In this document: piece after piece, positions 10,441 to 21,790 of the stretch | Position numbering within the stretch: position 1 is the stretch's first letter | Layout of the letters: each line of letters begins with the position of its first letter | NCBI GenBank assembly: GCA_950295325.1 | Contig: OX485803.1 | Span: forward strand, 62,699,554 to 62,763,553 | Length of the DNA: 64,000 bases | Direction: 5' to 3' | Origin: Polytrichum commune | Lineage: Eukaryota; Streptophyta; Polytrichopsida; Polytrichales; Polytrichaceae | Position numbers and translations under genes: made by a program | Notes under the pieces: generated by a model | What the model was told of the DNA's origin: nothing | What the model saw: the letters and a program-made list of their open reading frames with translations, nothing else | Databases searched by the model: none

Positions 10441-11711
10441 CCTTGTGCATCAATAAGCTTCATCTGTCATGCTGATGCAGGGGCTTTGTCCAGGGAACCT
10501 AAGACCACGGCACTGACGTACTCATGGAAGACTGAGACTTCCTTTTCCCAAGTCTTCACACGTGATTAAATTATAAAGATGCCCTTCAATGGGCTTGTAG
10601 CAACTGTGTCCGAACTCCCTGATGAATCTTTGACCTATGAATGCATGCACTGTACTGAGATGGATTGACGTGCGCGAAGCTGCACCTGAAGGCTGGGATT
10701 TTACAGAGCCTGGCTTCAAAAGGAAGCTGATGATCCAGGCCTTTGAAGAGATCTGACAGTATATTATCACCTGGGACAGAGGAGCTGTGATGGGAAAACT
10801 TATACAAGGCTGATTATGAGACGTGCGATGAAGTGATGGAACTGGCATGACTGTGAATGTGAGCTCCCATTTCATTTGAGGTGAGCTAGTGAGATTTAAG
10901 AGTGGGGTTGGTGGTCGTGGACTCTTCAAATACGGATTGTTTTATTTGGTGTCCATTTTCGGATCAATAATATCATCACCACAGGTGAATCTTCATGATG
11001 CTCTGTTAGAATTAAAGTTGAGCAGATTCACAGTTTTGTGTCTAATTTCATGCATAAGCTGATGCATGTGAAACGTTTTATGGCCACATAGTATGGATCA
11101 TGTATGGATTGAATTGCTCAGTGCCCTCACTTCTACATTTAGTTGTAGAGGAAGCTTTGATACACAGGGCTGAAGGATAAGGATACAGACATGGTGAACT
11201 GATGAATCGCAAAACTGTTGTCGGAATTCGATGCATCCGACCAAGTGAAATTGGATGGAAGTTTGATCTGAACATCATGTTTGAATTTATGAGCACATAT
11301 AATAATTAGATCAGAGTTCTGCCACCTTGCTTGGAACACCATGACTGAATTGGAAATCAGGTCATTGTATAGTTGATTAATACGTTGCAGCTGAAATTAA
11401 TGCAACTGTGCATGTGACATACTGATCACCACGAGCTTCAGTTACTCTGAGCCACATCATCTCATTCCATCTCAATGGAAATTCTAGCTTCCTTCCTATG
11501 ATGTTCTGAATGGCAGAGAATTTCACAAAGTTTAATCTGGATTTCTCCTCCGTAACCACTTACCATGAGTTTGTTTCTTTTTTAGATTCAGGTGCCCAGC
11601 CAGATTCAGAGTCGCCAGGACGCAACAACAAGCTGTAAAATCCCAAATTCACAGGCGCACCAAAAAAAATCTGCCAAGATTATTTCAAAGTTACCCAGGG
11701 ATTTATCAATC
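10441..11711 (+). promoter_or_regulatory. Upstream region of the laccase gene
   Basis: About 1.27 kb between repeat C and the laccase start codon. No coding family is recognised and open frames on the minus strand here are short and unconserved in appearance. Base composition is less AT-rich than the spacer to the left, as expected for promoter or leader sequence. A CACGTG G-box-type hexamer lies near 10558. No convincing TATA box or transcription start can be fixed by eye. The leader just before the ATG is Gln/Lys-codon rich but not in frame with any recognised exon. Confidence 0.4.
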
Positions 11712-14700
11712 ATGGGTCGAGCGGCCCCAATAGGGTTGGATATCCTTTTGGCCTTCATAGCTCTTCATGCACTAATATTATGGCAGCCAGCAGCAGCCAC
11801 GAGATCTCTGCTTGCGCACCATGGACCCAAGACCCATCACCTGCACTGGGTGGTAATTCCCTCCCCAATCTGCACTCCTGCCACGACACCTCCCTCCAAC
11901 ACTGCTTTAGAGGGATTGAAGGAATAACAATCACCTCGGCCAGTCCGGCCGGTGTCCAGCTAGATTCTTGCACATAATCGGTCGAGATCCTAGTGTTTCC
12001 AAGTCCAACCAGTGACATGTTGTGATCTTTCGGTTTTTCTTTATCAATTTTTGCTATATCCCATAGATTTCTCTGAAAATGATTGGTAATTTTCCTCGAG
12101 CCTTGAACTTTGACTGGATATTTCTCGAACTCAACCAGTTCACCTGCAACCAGCGATCGGTTCATCCCGTTCACACGAAATCCTTGCACATACATCAACA
12201 TAAGTTCAGAGGGGCCAAAACAACATGGGCACCCTATTCTAATGTACTAATAGGGAGGGTCCTCTAATTATTCAAACATCTTTCAATTCTAGAAAATACG
12301 TTCTTCATGTTTTCCAGTCAATGTGTACATGATTATTTGAGTGTTATTAATACACAGGCAATAAAATCTCACACATTATTAATTTTAAAAGCCATGTATA
12401 GAGTAGCATTTGACATTGTAGTAGTGATGTTTCCGCCACTATAGTTTTAAAGCCCCTCCGGATAGTGTTCCTCAAGTTCCTCCACTATCACTTTGAAGTA
12501 GGAATTGGAGGATATTCTGGTGGCAGCAATGGAGATGCCCTCATCTCCCACCAGTGACCATGCAATTCACAAGCAAAGCCATTAAAAAACTACACAACAT
12601 ACATTATTGATATGGACTAAAAGGTGTACAAAGCAATTAGGTAGACATGTCTTAGATGGAATTTGTTCTCTCTATACTCACTTCTCGTAGGATGTAGAAC
12701 ATGCAATTAGTGCAAGATAATTAGGATTCCAAATCATGCCCGTAGTCATTTGCCTTGTAATTTTTGGAGCTCATATGAATATCTTATTCATTGTCAGCAT
12801 GAAGTCGACGCCATGCTCATTAAGTGGTTGACATATAGGTCCCCTTTAATCAAGTCAACTATTAAACTAGATTGGTAAGCATATTTTGGGCACGCATTTC
12901 AATCTATTTTAAGCACATGGCTTTTTGGTGCATGTTCTTAAATACACACCTAACCACATACGACTCAAATATAGGTGTCTAGAAACTTCTTGTTTGTGTT
13001 CGATTTAGGCATGTCCACCTTATATCAAACTTGTTGTGTTCACTGTAATCATGTTGGCTATTGAACTTAAAATAGTTAACATATTTTGAACATGTGATTC
13101 AATCTCTTTAAAACACATGTCTTTTTGGTGCCAATTTTCAGGTCCACACCTAACCACGTACCAGTCAAATATAGGTGACATATAAAAATTTCTTGTTGTG
13201 TTCGATTTAGACACATCTACGTTACATAAAAGTTGTTGTGTTCGATTTAAGCACGTCTACCCTTATATTGAACTTGGTGTGTTCAATTTAGGCAAGTCTA
13301 CCTTATGTATGCCTATGGTTAATTCAGGGTAGTGCTCACAAATACATCACAGCAGCATGGAAAAGCATGTCAGTGAAGTGGTGCTCGTACCTTCTCCTGC
13401 CTTAATTTCGGTGGCCTAAAATGGATTACATGCAGGTGGAGACCAAAAACGTTACTCGGAACTGTAACGAGACTGTGGCCATTGCCACCGTGAACGGGAT
13501 GTACCCGGGCCCTACTTTAGACATCAATGAAGGGGATACTATGGTCATCAAGGTGACTAGCAATGTTGACAACGACGTCACTCTGCATTGGTGAGACCTA
13601 ATTCCCCTGTCCAATTAATGCTAATTAATCATGTGCTTAATCAGTTTAGACACAGTTTCTCTTCAATGTATTGTTTGTCCAAAGTGGTTAATAGCAACCA
13701 AAATCATCAACCATAGCATATGATTCAGCAAAGACTGCAGGAAACTTGAACCAGAAAGTGTGGTATCTGCACTCTATCACATGATCTGCACCTTCACTAC
13801 AAACATATGAGTTCTTGGTAATTGACCTGCGTCATCGGAAAATTGTCCTACGTCATCTGCAAATCCATCACTATGATAGATTTGCATATTTCTTCCAGTG
13901 ACGCAAGACGATTACCGAGGACTCATATGCTCGTAGTGCTTCTACATGTAGATGTACTCACACTACAAACATGTGAGTCCTGGACAATTGACCTGCATCA
14001 CTGAAACATTGTCCTCTGTCACTAGAAAGTTGTCCTACGTCAACGGAAATCTACCCTGGTGGTGGATTTGCATTCCAGGAGACGATCGTCAGCACTCTTA
14101 TGCTGGTAGTTTCATTCTAAGCCTACTGCAACACCTGGCCTTCACTGGCATCACCAAGGGCCCAGTTGAAGGTTGGGTTAGGCAAGCTTTGCAGGTCTGT
14201 TGACAGTTATGATTCATGAGTGTATGCTTGAAAAGCTGGTGGACAAAGCCTCTTTTAATCACCTACAATGGTGCTGATTAAGTTGATCTCTGGTAATTTT
14301 ATTGCAGGCATGGAATCAACCAGTGGTTGACAAATTGGGCAGATGGGCCCACTCACATCACCCAATGCCCACTCACTCGTGGGGAGTCGTACACTTACGA
14401 GTTCACAGTATTGAATCAAAGTGGAACATTCTTTTGGCATGCACATGTTCATTGGTTGCGAGCCACAGTGTATGGAGCCATCATTGTCCACCCCAAGGCC
14501 AAAGCCCCTTATGCCACCCCAGCAGCCGAAATTCCCATGCTCTTGGGTAATCTTTCTCACAATTAACCTCTACACACTTTTAGCATGTCTATATTCATTG
14601 TGTTTTCTCTCTTTACACTATAAGATATGAAACCCTCATCAAACTCTCTCTCTACTGTGTCCATTTGTCAAGAAGAATAATCTTGCAGAATAACAAGCTA

Positions 14701-15927
14701 TGACTGTCTACCAAAAAGTCACAGCACACACTATATCTACGTTGTACAATTTCAAAATTTTGTGATGTATGAGAATCCGAAATTGGGTTTTGACCTCCTG
14801 TAGGAGTTGCTTGAACAGCTCATTTATAATTGCACCTCATCTGCTAGATTCACAGCTAAGCAATGATTTGAATACATTTTTTACAACATCATTTAAGTTG
14901 CCCGCTTTTGGATTGCTTGGCTTCCACTACATAGATCATGGATTATTGCCACTACACTAAACATGATATATAGTGTCACCAATTCTAATTACCTTGCTCA
15001 ATAATAATTGTAAACTGCGGTATTGTGTCACCAAAACTAAATGTCAACCCAACATTATTTGTCATTCCTTTAAAAAAATTGGGGGATTAGAGATTTATAG
15101 TGTTGCAATTATTGTCACTTACAAGTGGGTTTATGTCCAAATTTCAATCATCCATGACAATATTTCATTCCAAGTTGTTGACAAGGTAGGGGTTTTAGCC
15201 AACACATGAACTCCTCCATCATCCATGACAATATTTGTACACTTATTCATAAGAAGTGTCATCCAAAAAGTTACTATAGTGACATAAAATACCACAATAT
15301 GACACTAACTATCATATGTAGTGTAGTTCTCTGTCACTCACTACATGGTAGATTGTGGGTATCTTAATCTATGAATATGTAGGATTTGGATATCTAATAA
15401 CTACATTTGTAGTGGCAAAGAACTACACTAAATATGATAATTAGTGTCTCTTACTCTGTGGAATTACGCTACGCTATATCTATTTACTGTATATCTCATA
15501 TTCTACCATCAAATGTCAAATTGGTTGTTTGGACATTATAGAACATTAACAACTTTCCTTGATTAAAAATTACATCAATAACAAGATATAGCAGTGTGTA
15601 ACTTCAAACAGTAAGTGACACTAAATATCATGTTAAGTGTAGTAACAACGACCCATGATCCTTGTAATGTTTACTAGCATTAATAGTTGTAGTCAATCTA
15701 CTGCAGTTTTCTACTGCCCATTTCTGAATCTATTCAATAAATTTACAAGGATACATATGTTCTTAAGATGAAGCTGAAAAAGTTAGAGTTCAAAAAGAGT
15801 AAATTGTATATATTAAACACTTTGTAGGCAAGCTGACCTCCCCCAATTCAATTCTTATTAAATCAAATCAATTCAAAGCACGTAAAAGAGTTTCACCAAT
15901 AGTTGTGTTCTTGTTCTGCTTTCCTTG

Positions 15928-15958
<31 letters not shown>

Positions 15959-18900
15959 TCTTGAAGCTGTGCTTAAAAGGCGGTTTACGAATGGTGTTCA
16001 GGAGAATGGTTTCCCATGAATCCCGACCTCGTGGAAGCCTTGGGCATGGCATCCCACACTGCTTATTTCACATTGAGTAGTGCCTACACCATCAATGGCC
16101 TAACAGGCCCTTTTTACAAATGCTCGACAGGTACTTTACGATTTTAATCAATCCCTATTCAACAGTTCCAACTTTATCTCAGACTGTGTTACTTCTTAAT
16201 ATATGTCTTTATATCCTTAAATGATAATTCTATACATCAGTTATAGAAATACCCTGACCACACTTACATTCCAAGTATGGAATTTATCAAACCTCAGGAC
16301 AAGGGCAATGTAACCCCAATGTAATCTTAAATTGTTCTTAAGATGCACTTGACGTTTTGGGTAGTGCTACATTCAAGTGGACATCACTCGTGATTGATCC
16401 TGAAAATTGGAGGTTGGACCACTTCTAGATCTCATTGTAGCTCCATAATGGAATTGAAGCTGGTGCAAGACATTGTTAAATAAATATATTTCTAGCAAAT
16501 TTATTAGTAACGTATTCTACATAGGTAGAATTCAGTATATGATATACCCTTGACTGCGACCTGTTAAATCTGATGTAAATAATTTCTCGACCTGACTGTG
16601 CTGTGCAGACAGCTTGACCTTGAAATTTGTTCCTGGGAAAACATACTTGTTTCGGATCGTGAGCGGGTCAATCAACACCAATTTCTTCTTCAGTATTGCA
16701 GACCACACGATGAGCGTGGTGGCAGCTGACGGAGAATACGTGAAGCCGTTCAACACCACTGTGCTCATGATCTCACCTGGCCAATCCACAGATGTCCTTG
16801 TGACTGCCGACCAAGCAGTAGGTGAGCATATGGACATGAGTACACCTTCTTTAATCTAGTGTTACAAAAAAATAACTATCAGAAAATAATGAACATGTAC
16901 ATAGTTGCATTTTTGTGGGCACTCCACAGACAAAGATTGGCTATGGGATCTGACCTGGACGTCACACATCTAGTTAGCAATTGTAATTCACAAAGATTGT
17001 CATATCAAGTGTTGAAAACGAGGTTGAGATGCAAAAGTTATAAGAAGTCAAAGTCAATATCCTCCTAATTCTCTTGAAGTCATCATAATAGACACTCCCA
17101 ATTGTGTTAACAACTAAATCCAGAGTGGTGTCTACGTTTTGAGCAGATAGTCTGAGCATATTATCCAATCTCATTGCACACATTGCCTTTTTGGCATTCG
17201 CTCTCGTCAACTGCAAGCGTTGCCATGATATCACTTAGATATAAATGTGCAATGAAGAATGGTGACCACACATGACGCCCACATACATTATATGCAAGGA
17301 TATGAAGTCTATCCGACAACTTCAATTTCTGTTGTCTTGATGAAATTTCTGTTGTCCTGGAATGTCTTGATGAAATTTCTTCCTTTTGATCCTTCAAGTT
17401 TGTACATTTATTTTGATGTTCATGATCAGGTAAATATTATTTTGGAATTAGCGAGTGGAGGCCAGTTGCTACGGTTATATACCCAACATTGCCACCCTCC
17501 GTGGGAGTGATCGAGTATTCCAGCTCCTCATCCTCATCGAACTCAACCCCGACAAGCCCTACATGGCCCGATATTCACAACAACGAATTGTCACATGCAT
17601 TTTCGGCCCAAATACTTGGCTTGAGCGCATACAAACTTCCGCTCAAAATGGACCGCGATTTCTTCTTTGTTGCGGGCTTAACCAACATTGTGTGCACCCG
17701 CGAGGAGAGGTGCGAGAGCACAGGCGGCACAAAACTAGGGACAGCCATCAACAACGTCACGTTCGAGAACCCGAAAAACACCTCAATTCTACATGCCTAC
17801 TACTACCACAAGAACGAAAATAAAGCGGGTCAAGCTCAAGTGTATACCACCGACTTCCCGACTTATCCGCCAAAAATCGTCAATTTCACGGCGCCCGGAA
17901 ATGTGTTGGCGTACAATGTCACCAGCCACAGAGGGACCAAAGTGATTGAACTGAAATACAATCAAACTGTGCAAATTGTTCTGCAGAATGTGGACGAAGA
18001 TGGGTTGGACGATCACCCGATGCACTTGCACGGCCACAATTTCTACGTTGTTGGCCGAGGATTCGGTAACTATAATGCCACATCCGACCCTAAAGGGTTT
18101 AATTTAAGGGATCCACCATTGCGAAGCACCATTGGGCTTCCCGATGGAGGATGGGTCGCCATCCGTTTTTTGGCTAATAATCCAGGTAAGTCCAAATCAT
18201 GCACACAAAAGTTAAAGTCTTTGTGTCATTTCCTTGCTTTTAAATTATTTGTTGGTTTCGTGTATGCATACCTAACACTAAGCATATGATTAGTGGGGCA
18301 ACTGAATTGGTTTGCCATGTCAATTAGATTGGTCCTCATGACTTGTCATGTCTACGAGCACCAAGTATCATATGACACCCTCTCTAGTTGCCACCCAATG
18401 ATTGCAAGGCAATAAATGTGGGTCGATGATGAATAATGTGGGCCACACCAAGGGTCGGTTTACCTAGGGTCCCAAGTCCTAATTCACTTGAGGTCAATCC
18501 ATGCAATGTCAACCATTGAGAGCATGGAAGTTGGGACTTACCACTTCACACAGGGTCCCAATTCCTAAGTCCCAAATATGACATGGATGCATGCATGGTA
18601 ACACGTTCTGAAGATGAGGCTTGGGACTTGTGTTGAGAATTGGGTCAAGCAAAAAAATTGACCCAACTTCCAACACAAGTCCCAAGAAATTTTCTCATAA
18701 AATAATCAAGATCTAACTTTAAAGGATATAAACCATACCTTAAAGATTTCTTGAGGCTCAAAACTTGGAACTTAGTCTCCATGTTGGGACTTGTTGACAT
18801 GAGTGGGACTTGAGACTTGGGACCCCATGTGAACCGACCCTAAAACACACTTTTAGTGTAGTGAACTCAAGAGAGATGACTGCCAACTGGGGGTGTATCA

Positions 18901-19355
18901 TGTGAATGAGACGTTGCTTCACCCTTCAAAGGAATAGACTATGCCCATGTGTAAGTCCAATACGGGTTTAGAAAGCTAAGTTATAGGCCAAGTGTTCATT
19001 ACTCATGTCGGAGGTGGTCTCTTTGGTTGTGTACTTGACTCGCTAACAAGTAAGAACAAGAACAATTTTTGCCAGCATGAAAGCAAGGTTCATCTCTTTT
19101 TTTATTTAGCAAGACTTTAGGAGGAGATGAGAGTAAAATAAAAGAGAAGCAAACATAGTGTGAATATGCCCCCCCATGTTTGACATAACTTTGTTGGTTT
19201 TGGCAGGAGTTTGGTTATTCCATTGTCATGTTGAGAGACACTCGTCGTGGGGCATGATGATGGCCTTCATTGTGAGAAATGGGAAGAAAAAGGGACAAAG
19301 ATTACCACACCCTAAACATCCCTCGCCCAAATGTTTTTATGACCAAAATCCTTGA
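11712..19355 (+). CDS. Laccase (multicopper oxidase), secreted
   Basis: Plant laccase: oxidises phenols such as monolignols with reduction of O2 to water in the cell wall. Seven exons, all with GT-AG sites and continuous phase: 11712-11852, 13436-13590, 14308-14546, 16002-16130, 16609-16821, 17430-18185, 19207-19355 (1,782 nt, 593 residues, usual length). The start is chosen because a signal peptide follows (hydrophobic IGLDILLAFIALHALILW). All four copper motifs are present: LHWHG (His98, His100), WHAHVHW (His143, His145), HPMHLHGHNF (His488, His491, His493) and FHCHVERHSSWGM (His550, Cys551, His552, His556). The residue at the type-1 axial position is Met561; most plant laccases have Leu there. 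Typical WADGPTHITQCP, LRATVYGAI and TINGLTGPFYKC segments are visible. The C-terminus runs six residues past the usual terminal Cys. Introns are 478-1,583 bp and five of the six contain transposons or dispersed repeats. Confidence 0.93.
11950..12240 (+). repeat. Dispersed repeat family C, in laccase intron 1
   Basis: Uninterrupted copy of family C. It contains ATCCTAGTGTTTCCAAGTCC at 11989-12008 and the CTTGAACTTTGAC...CTCGAACTCAACC block at 12101-12140. It provides the empty-site reference for the TA element at 9155 (GATTGGTAATTTTCC) and for the MITE at 9964 (CTGCAACCAGCGATCGG). Confidence 0.65.
12650..13330 (+). repeat. Dispersed repeat family B, in laccase intron 1
   Basis: Copy of family B (compare 35520-36960) with the core TTTTTGGAGCTCATATGAATATCTTA near 12757, given here only as its recognisable landmark GAGCTCATATGAATATC. 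Its right half is internally duplicated: the block ending in CACACCTAACCAC and the block around TTGTTGTGTTCGATTTA each occur two or more times between 12895 and 13290. It ends about 100 bp before exon 2. The sequence around GCATGTTCTTAAATAC is the empty site for the Harbinger-like insertion at 35786. Confidence 0.55.
13795..13938. mobile_element. CACTA-like MITE 1, laccase intron 2
   Basis: 144-bp foldback element starting CACTAC and ending GTAGTG, flanked by a 3-bp target duplication CTT (13792-13794 and 13939-13941). The termini pair over about 40 bp: CATATGAGTTCTTGGTAATTG on the left matches the complement of the right-end CGATTACCGAGGACTCATATG with few mismatches (landmarks CATATGAG and GGTAAT). 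CACTA ends and a 3-bp duplication identify a non-autonomous CACTA derivative. No ORF. Confidence 0.75.
13961..14111. mobile_element. CACTA-like MITE 2, laccase intron 2
   Basis: 151-bp second copy of the same MITE family, only 22 bp from the first. It starts CACTACAAACATGTGAG and ends GGTAGTT (terminal G changed to T), flanked by TCA on both sides (13958-13960 and 14112-14114). Its own different target duplication shows a separate insertion rather than a tandem duplication of copy 1. The inverted ends are more diverged, so it is probably the older of the two. Confidence 0.65.
14951..15643. mobile_element. TIR element family D, laccase intron 3
   Basis: 693-bp non-coding element with 29-bp inverted ends beginning ACTACACTAAACATGATAT and ending in the complement (GTGACACTAAATATCATG...AGTGTAGT) with two mismatches. 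The interior contains TTATTTGTCATTCCTT and ACAATATTTCATTCCA landmarks that recur in the second copy at 46176-47058. No clear target duplication was found, so the superfamily is undetermined. It shares its terminal ACTACACTAAACAT with family E. Confidence 0.7.
15929..15956. repeat. (TA)n microsatellite
   Basis: Run of about 13 TA dinucleotides in laccase intron 3, some 45 bp before exon 4. No functional meaning is claimed; it is a likely length-variable site. Confidence 0.9.
16965..17250 (+). repeat. Dispersed repeat family F, laccase intron 5
   Basis: Diverged repeat related to 23890-24610. Shared landmarks are GTTAGCAATT, AGAAGT(C)AAAGT, ATTGTGTTAACAA (rearranged order), TACGTTTTGA/TATGTTTTGA, CAATCTCATTG and AAGCGTTGCCAT. 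It lies about 180 bp upstream of the exon 6 acceptor and does not touch coding sequence. Class unknown; the 23.9-kb copy is longer and may itself be interrupted. Confidence 0.5.
18272..18862. mobile_element. TIR element family E, laccase intron 6 (interrupted)
   Basis: Element with ends related to ACACTAAGCAT and TTTTAGTGTAGT. Its body (GACTTGTCATGT, GCACCAAGT, TTGCAAGGCAAT, GTGGGCCACAC) matches the copy in PP1 intron 1 at 39543-39736. A 388-bp Harbinger-like MITE (18453-18840) sits inside it, just before the right end. The shorter 39-kb copy is the empty site. No ORF. Confidence 0.6.
18453..18840. mobile_element. Harbinger-like MITE nested in family E element
   Basis: 388-bp element with inverted ends GGGTCGGTTTACCTAGGGTC and, on the right, the complement of GGGTCGGTTCACATGGGGTC (3 mismatches in 20). 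The right flank is TAA (18841-18843) and the left flank CAA (18450-18452). In the empty copy at 39.7 kb the site reads CACACTAAAC, so the left CAA is a mutated TAA. A TWA target duplication and GGG-starting ends indicate PIF/Harbinger (Tourist type). It lies in laccase intron 6 and is non-coding. Confidence 0.7.
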
Positions 19356-20831
19356 AGAAGCCTAGCTAACTCCAAATGTTGCACCAGAGGACCAGCACAA
19401 TGTTGTTCCTTCAAGCATTCTCCATCATCTCCATTCAACATTCATTTTGTATGATTTTTTTGAGGACTTCAAGCCTAATTGATCCCTGTCTGCACAAATC
19501 TGCTTCTGGTCAGGTATTCCTATTGCAACATCAGATTTTAGTAGCTTATTTTCCACCCACAAGGGCCTTATAGCATCCAAATTGAGGAAATTCATTATAC
19601 TTGTGCTAACAGACATGCGGCCATGACATTGCCAAAAGACGTGTCAACCAATCGGTTTAGAGTTCAATATCAAATTGATAAATCAATTCCATGCAATAAA
19701 AATGAGCAACTGTGCTTCTTTGCTTTCTCATGATACAAATGTGCACAACATTGAGTGAAGATATATATACTGGATCCTTGTCAACTCCAATCTTTCTGTA
19801 GACTCCATACAAGCTTTCTCTATCAAGACAGTAATTTGGTGCAGGAAATTGAGGGGAGCTCAAACTAGTAAACAAAGTGTAATTTGCTCAAGTTGTTGAC
19901 TCACCTGAACACACGAACGAACACCTGCACACATTGAGAGCTTAACCAGGATGAGTTTCAGGCTCCAGAAAACTAACAAGCACAGTACAATTTATGTCTA
20001 TTGCAAAATTCCAGCGTAATATATGATGGATTCAAGGAGAACCTAAAACTAAATCACCTGCAGGCACTCCAGATTAATAAATTAGAAACTCTTTTGAAAG
20101 TAATGGGCACTTTACACTAGGGACTAATGGCCCATGCCCAACGAAATCTAGAATCTTTCATATCTTGGAAATGCCAAGACCGTCTCACTTCACTTTACAC
20201 TAGAGCTTGAGGGCGTACAGGACCAAGGGACCAAGGAAATCTAGATGGATGAAATACTTATATGCAGTCCTACATGGCTGGCAATGGATACGGTTTCATG
20301 ATCTACTTGAATATGTGTCAAGCACAGCTCGAAAAGGTGGATCGGACATAAAACCAAGAGATCGTGACATTTCAAAATCTCACAACATTTTACAAGATTT
20401 AACGTATTGTGAACAAAAGTCCACATGAATAGGGAGGTGATGAAGTAGCATTCAATGGAGAGCCTGGTCACATATGTTTTTACACTACACTTGAAGACTC
20501 ATGACCACACAAAATCAATTTCAATTTTTCATAGTACGGCTTTTGGAAGAGTTTCAAGGGGCCCTCACAACTTCATGACCATGGCACTTGGTCATTGTGT
20601 GAAGTGGACAAGGAGTGGCCCTAAAATAACCTCCAAAAGAATATTGAATATGAGTTTGATGGAACTCTACATGTGGTAGAACAAGCCTAGGGTAAGGTAG
20701 GTGAGGCTAATTTGGTTAGCTTCCTTAATTGGAAACCTAATTTTGGTTCCTAATCAGCAGTTTTATCGCTTTAATTCAGTGGGTGAGTAATATATGGTGA
20801 TTTGGCCGACGCCTTGATGATATTGGGGTTA
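19356..20831. other. Laccase 3' flank and spacer
   Basis: About 1.5 kb downstream of the laccase stop codon. The first few hundred bases should hold the 3' UTR, but no clear polyadenylation signal can be picked by eye. Two stretches near 20110 and 20188 contain TTTACACTAG, resembling Harbinger-type ends, but no paired terminus was found. No gene is recognised. Confidence 0.5.
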
Positions 20832-20951
20832 GGATTAGTTTCCATGTGGGCCGCTCACCCATCATATTCTAGTGGAAATGAAGATCCACTGGATGGAATC
20901 TACATTTCCACTAGAATCTAGTCGGCAAGCGGTCTACATGGAAACCAATCC
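20832..20951. mobile_element. Tourist-like MITE with TTA duplication
   Basis: 120-bp element that folds almost completely on itself: GGATTAGTTTCCATGTGGGC on the left pairs with the right-end complement GGATTGGTTTCCATGTAGAC, and the stem continues through CTAGTGGAAATG. It is flanked by TTA at 20829-20831 and 20952-20954. A TTA target duplication is typical of PIF/Harbinger MITEs. Confidence 0.8.
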
Positions 20952-21474
20952 TTAGTCACCTTCGCAAAAGTCAAACTACCTCACCATCCTCCATAATGAT
21001 GAGTACTATCCACACCAAGCTATGACACGCTTGATTTTTTGTGCCTAAGGTGGGCAAATTAGGAGGCAACATGTGGCTTTGAGGTGCATACCAACTTCTA
21101 TTATGGGTATTCTATAATGAAAAAACAATTCGGCAACATTTTATCTTACATGTGACCACTTTAAAGACACAACACAACCAATATTGGCATTAAACTTGGT
21201 TTTCATCGGCAAATGACCCACGTAGAATTCGTTCATGATGTTGTCCACTTACACAACATTGAACAATGGAAGAATTCCCCCTTATAGCACCATCTTGGGA
21301 AGTAGAGAATCTTTGACTCTGGAGCCTAGATCAACCCCTTCCTCAACTAAAATTTTAAATTTTAAATTTTAAATTTCAAGTGACATAACAAATTGACTTG
21401 AGTTGGCCGCACCTCACGAGTATCATTGATTTAAATTAAGATAGATGTGCCTATTTTGATTCCTGATTTTAAAC

Positions 21475-21790
21475 AGACAACTATGTTATTGGTGTATGGT
21501 AAGGTGTGAATCTAAGAATGGACACCTAAAACATATGTGTTGAAAGAGATTGGACTACATGCTCAAAAATTTGTTAACCATTCTAGACGTAATATTTAAC
21601 ATAAGTGGGGAAACCTATGTGATCATTTAATGACACAGAATATCCTCACGTTGACAATTGATAAGATTTTCACATGAACTCCAAAAATTATGAGGAAAGT
21701 GGCTATAGGCGCAATTTGGATTTGCTCATATCCTATGGGAAGTGGGTGTCAAGAGAATAGTGTCCGTTCATGACCAACTTACCTTACTCC
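21475..21790 (-). repeat. Dispersed repeat family B, inverted copy
   Basis: Reverse-orientation copy of family B. Landmarks are GTGTATGGTAAGGTGTGAATCTAAGAATGG-like start, TTGGACTACATGCTCA, GACATTTAATGA-like block, and CATATCCTATGGGAAGTGGG at the end. It aligns best with the copy at 54585-54930. No coding potential. Confidence 0.5.

Noticed and set aside
11592-11927. Starting the laccase upstream at 11592
   Set aside because: The extra residues precede a clear signal peptide that starts at the ATG at 11712, and the frame past 11852 runs into the intron.
16822-17460. Apparent phase break between laccase exons 5 and 6, suggesting a pseudogene
   Set aside because: Using acceptor ATCAG at 17425-17429 puts exon 6 in phase and restores the usual G-K-Y-Y sequence, so no frameshift is needed.
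20110-20230. Possible Harbinger element from GGGCACTTTACACTAGGGAC
   Set aside because: No complementary right terminus or target duplication could be found.
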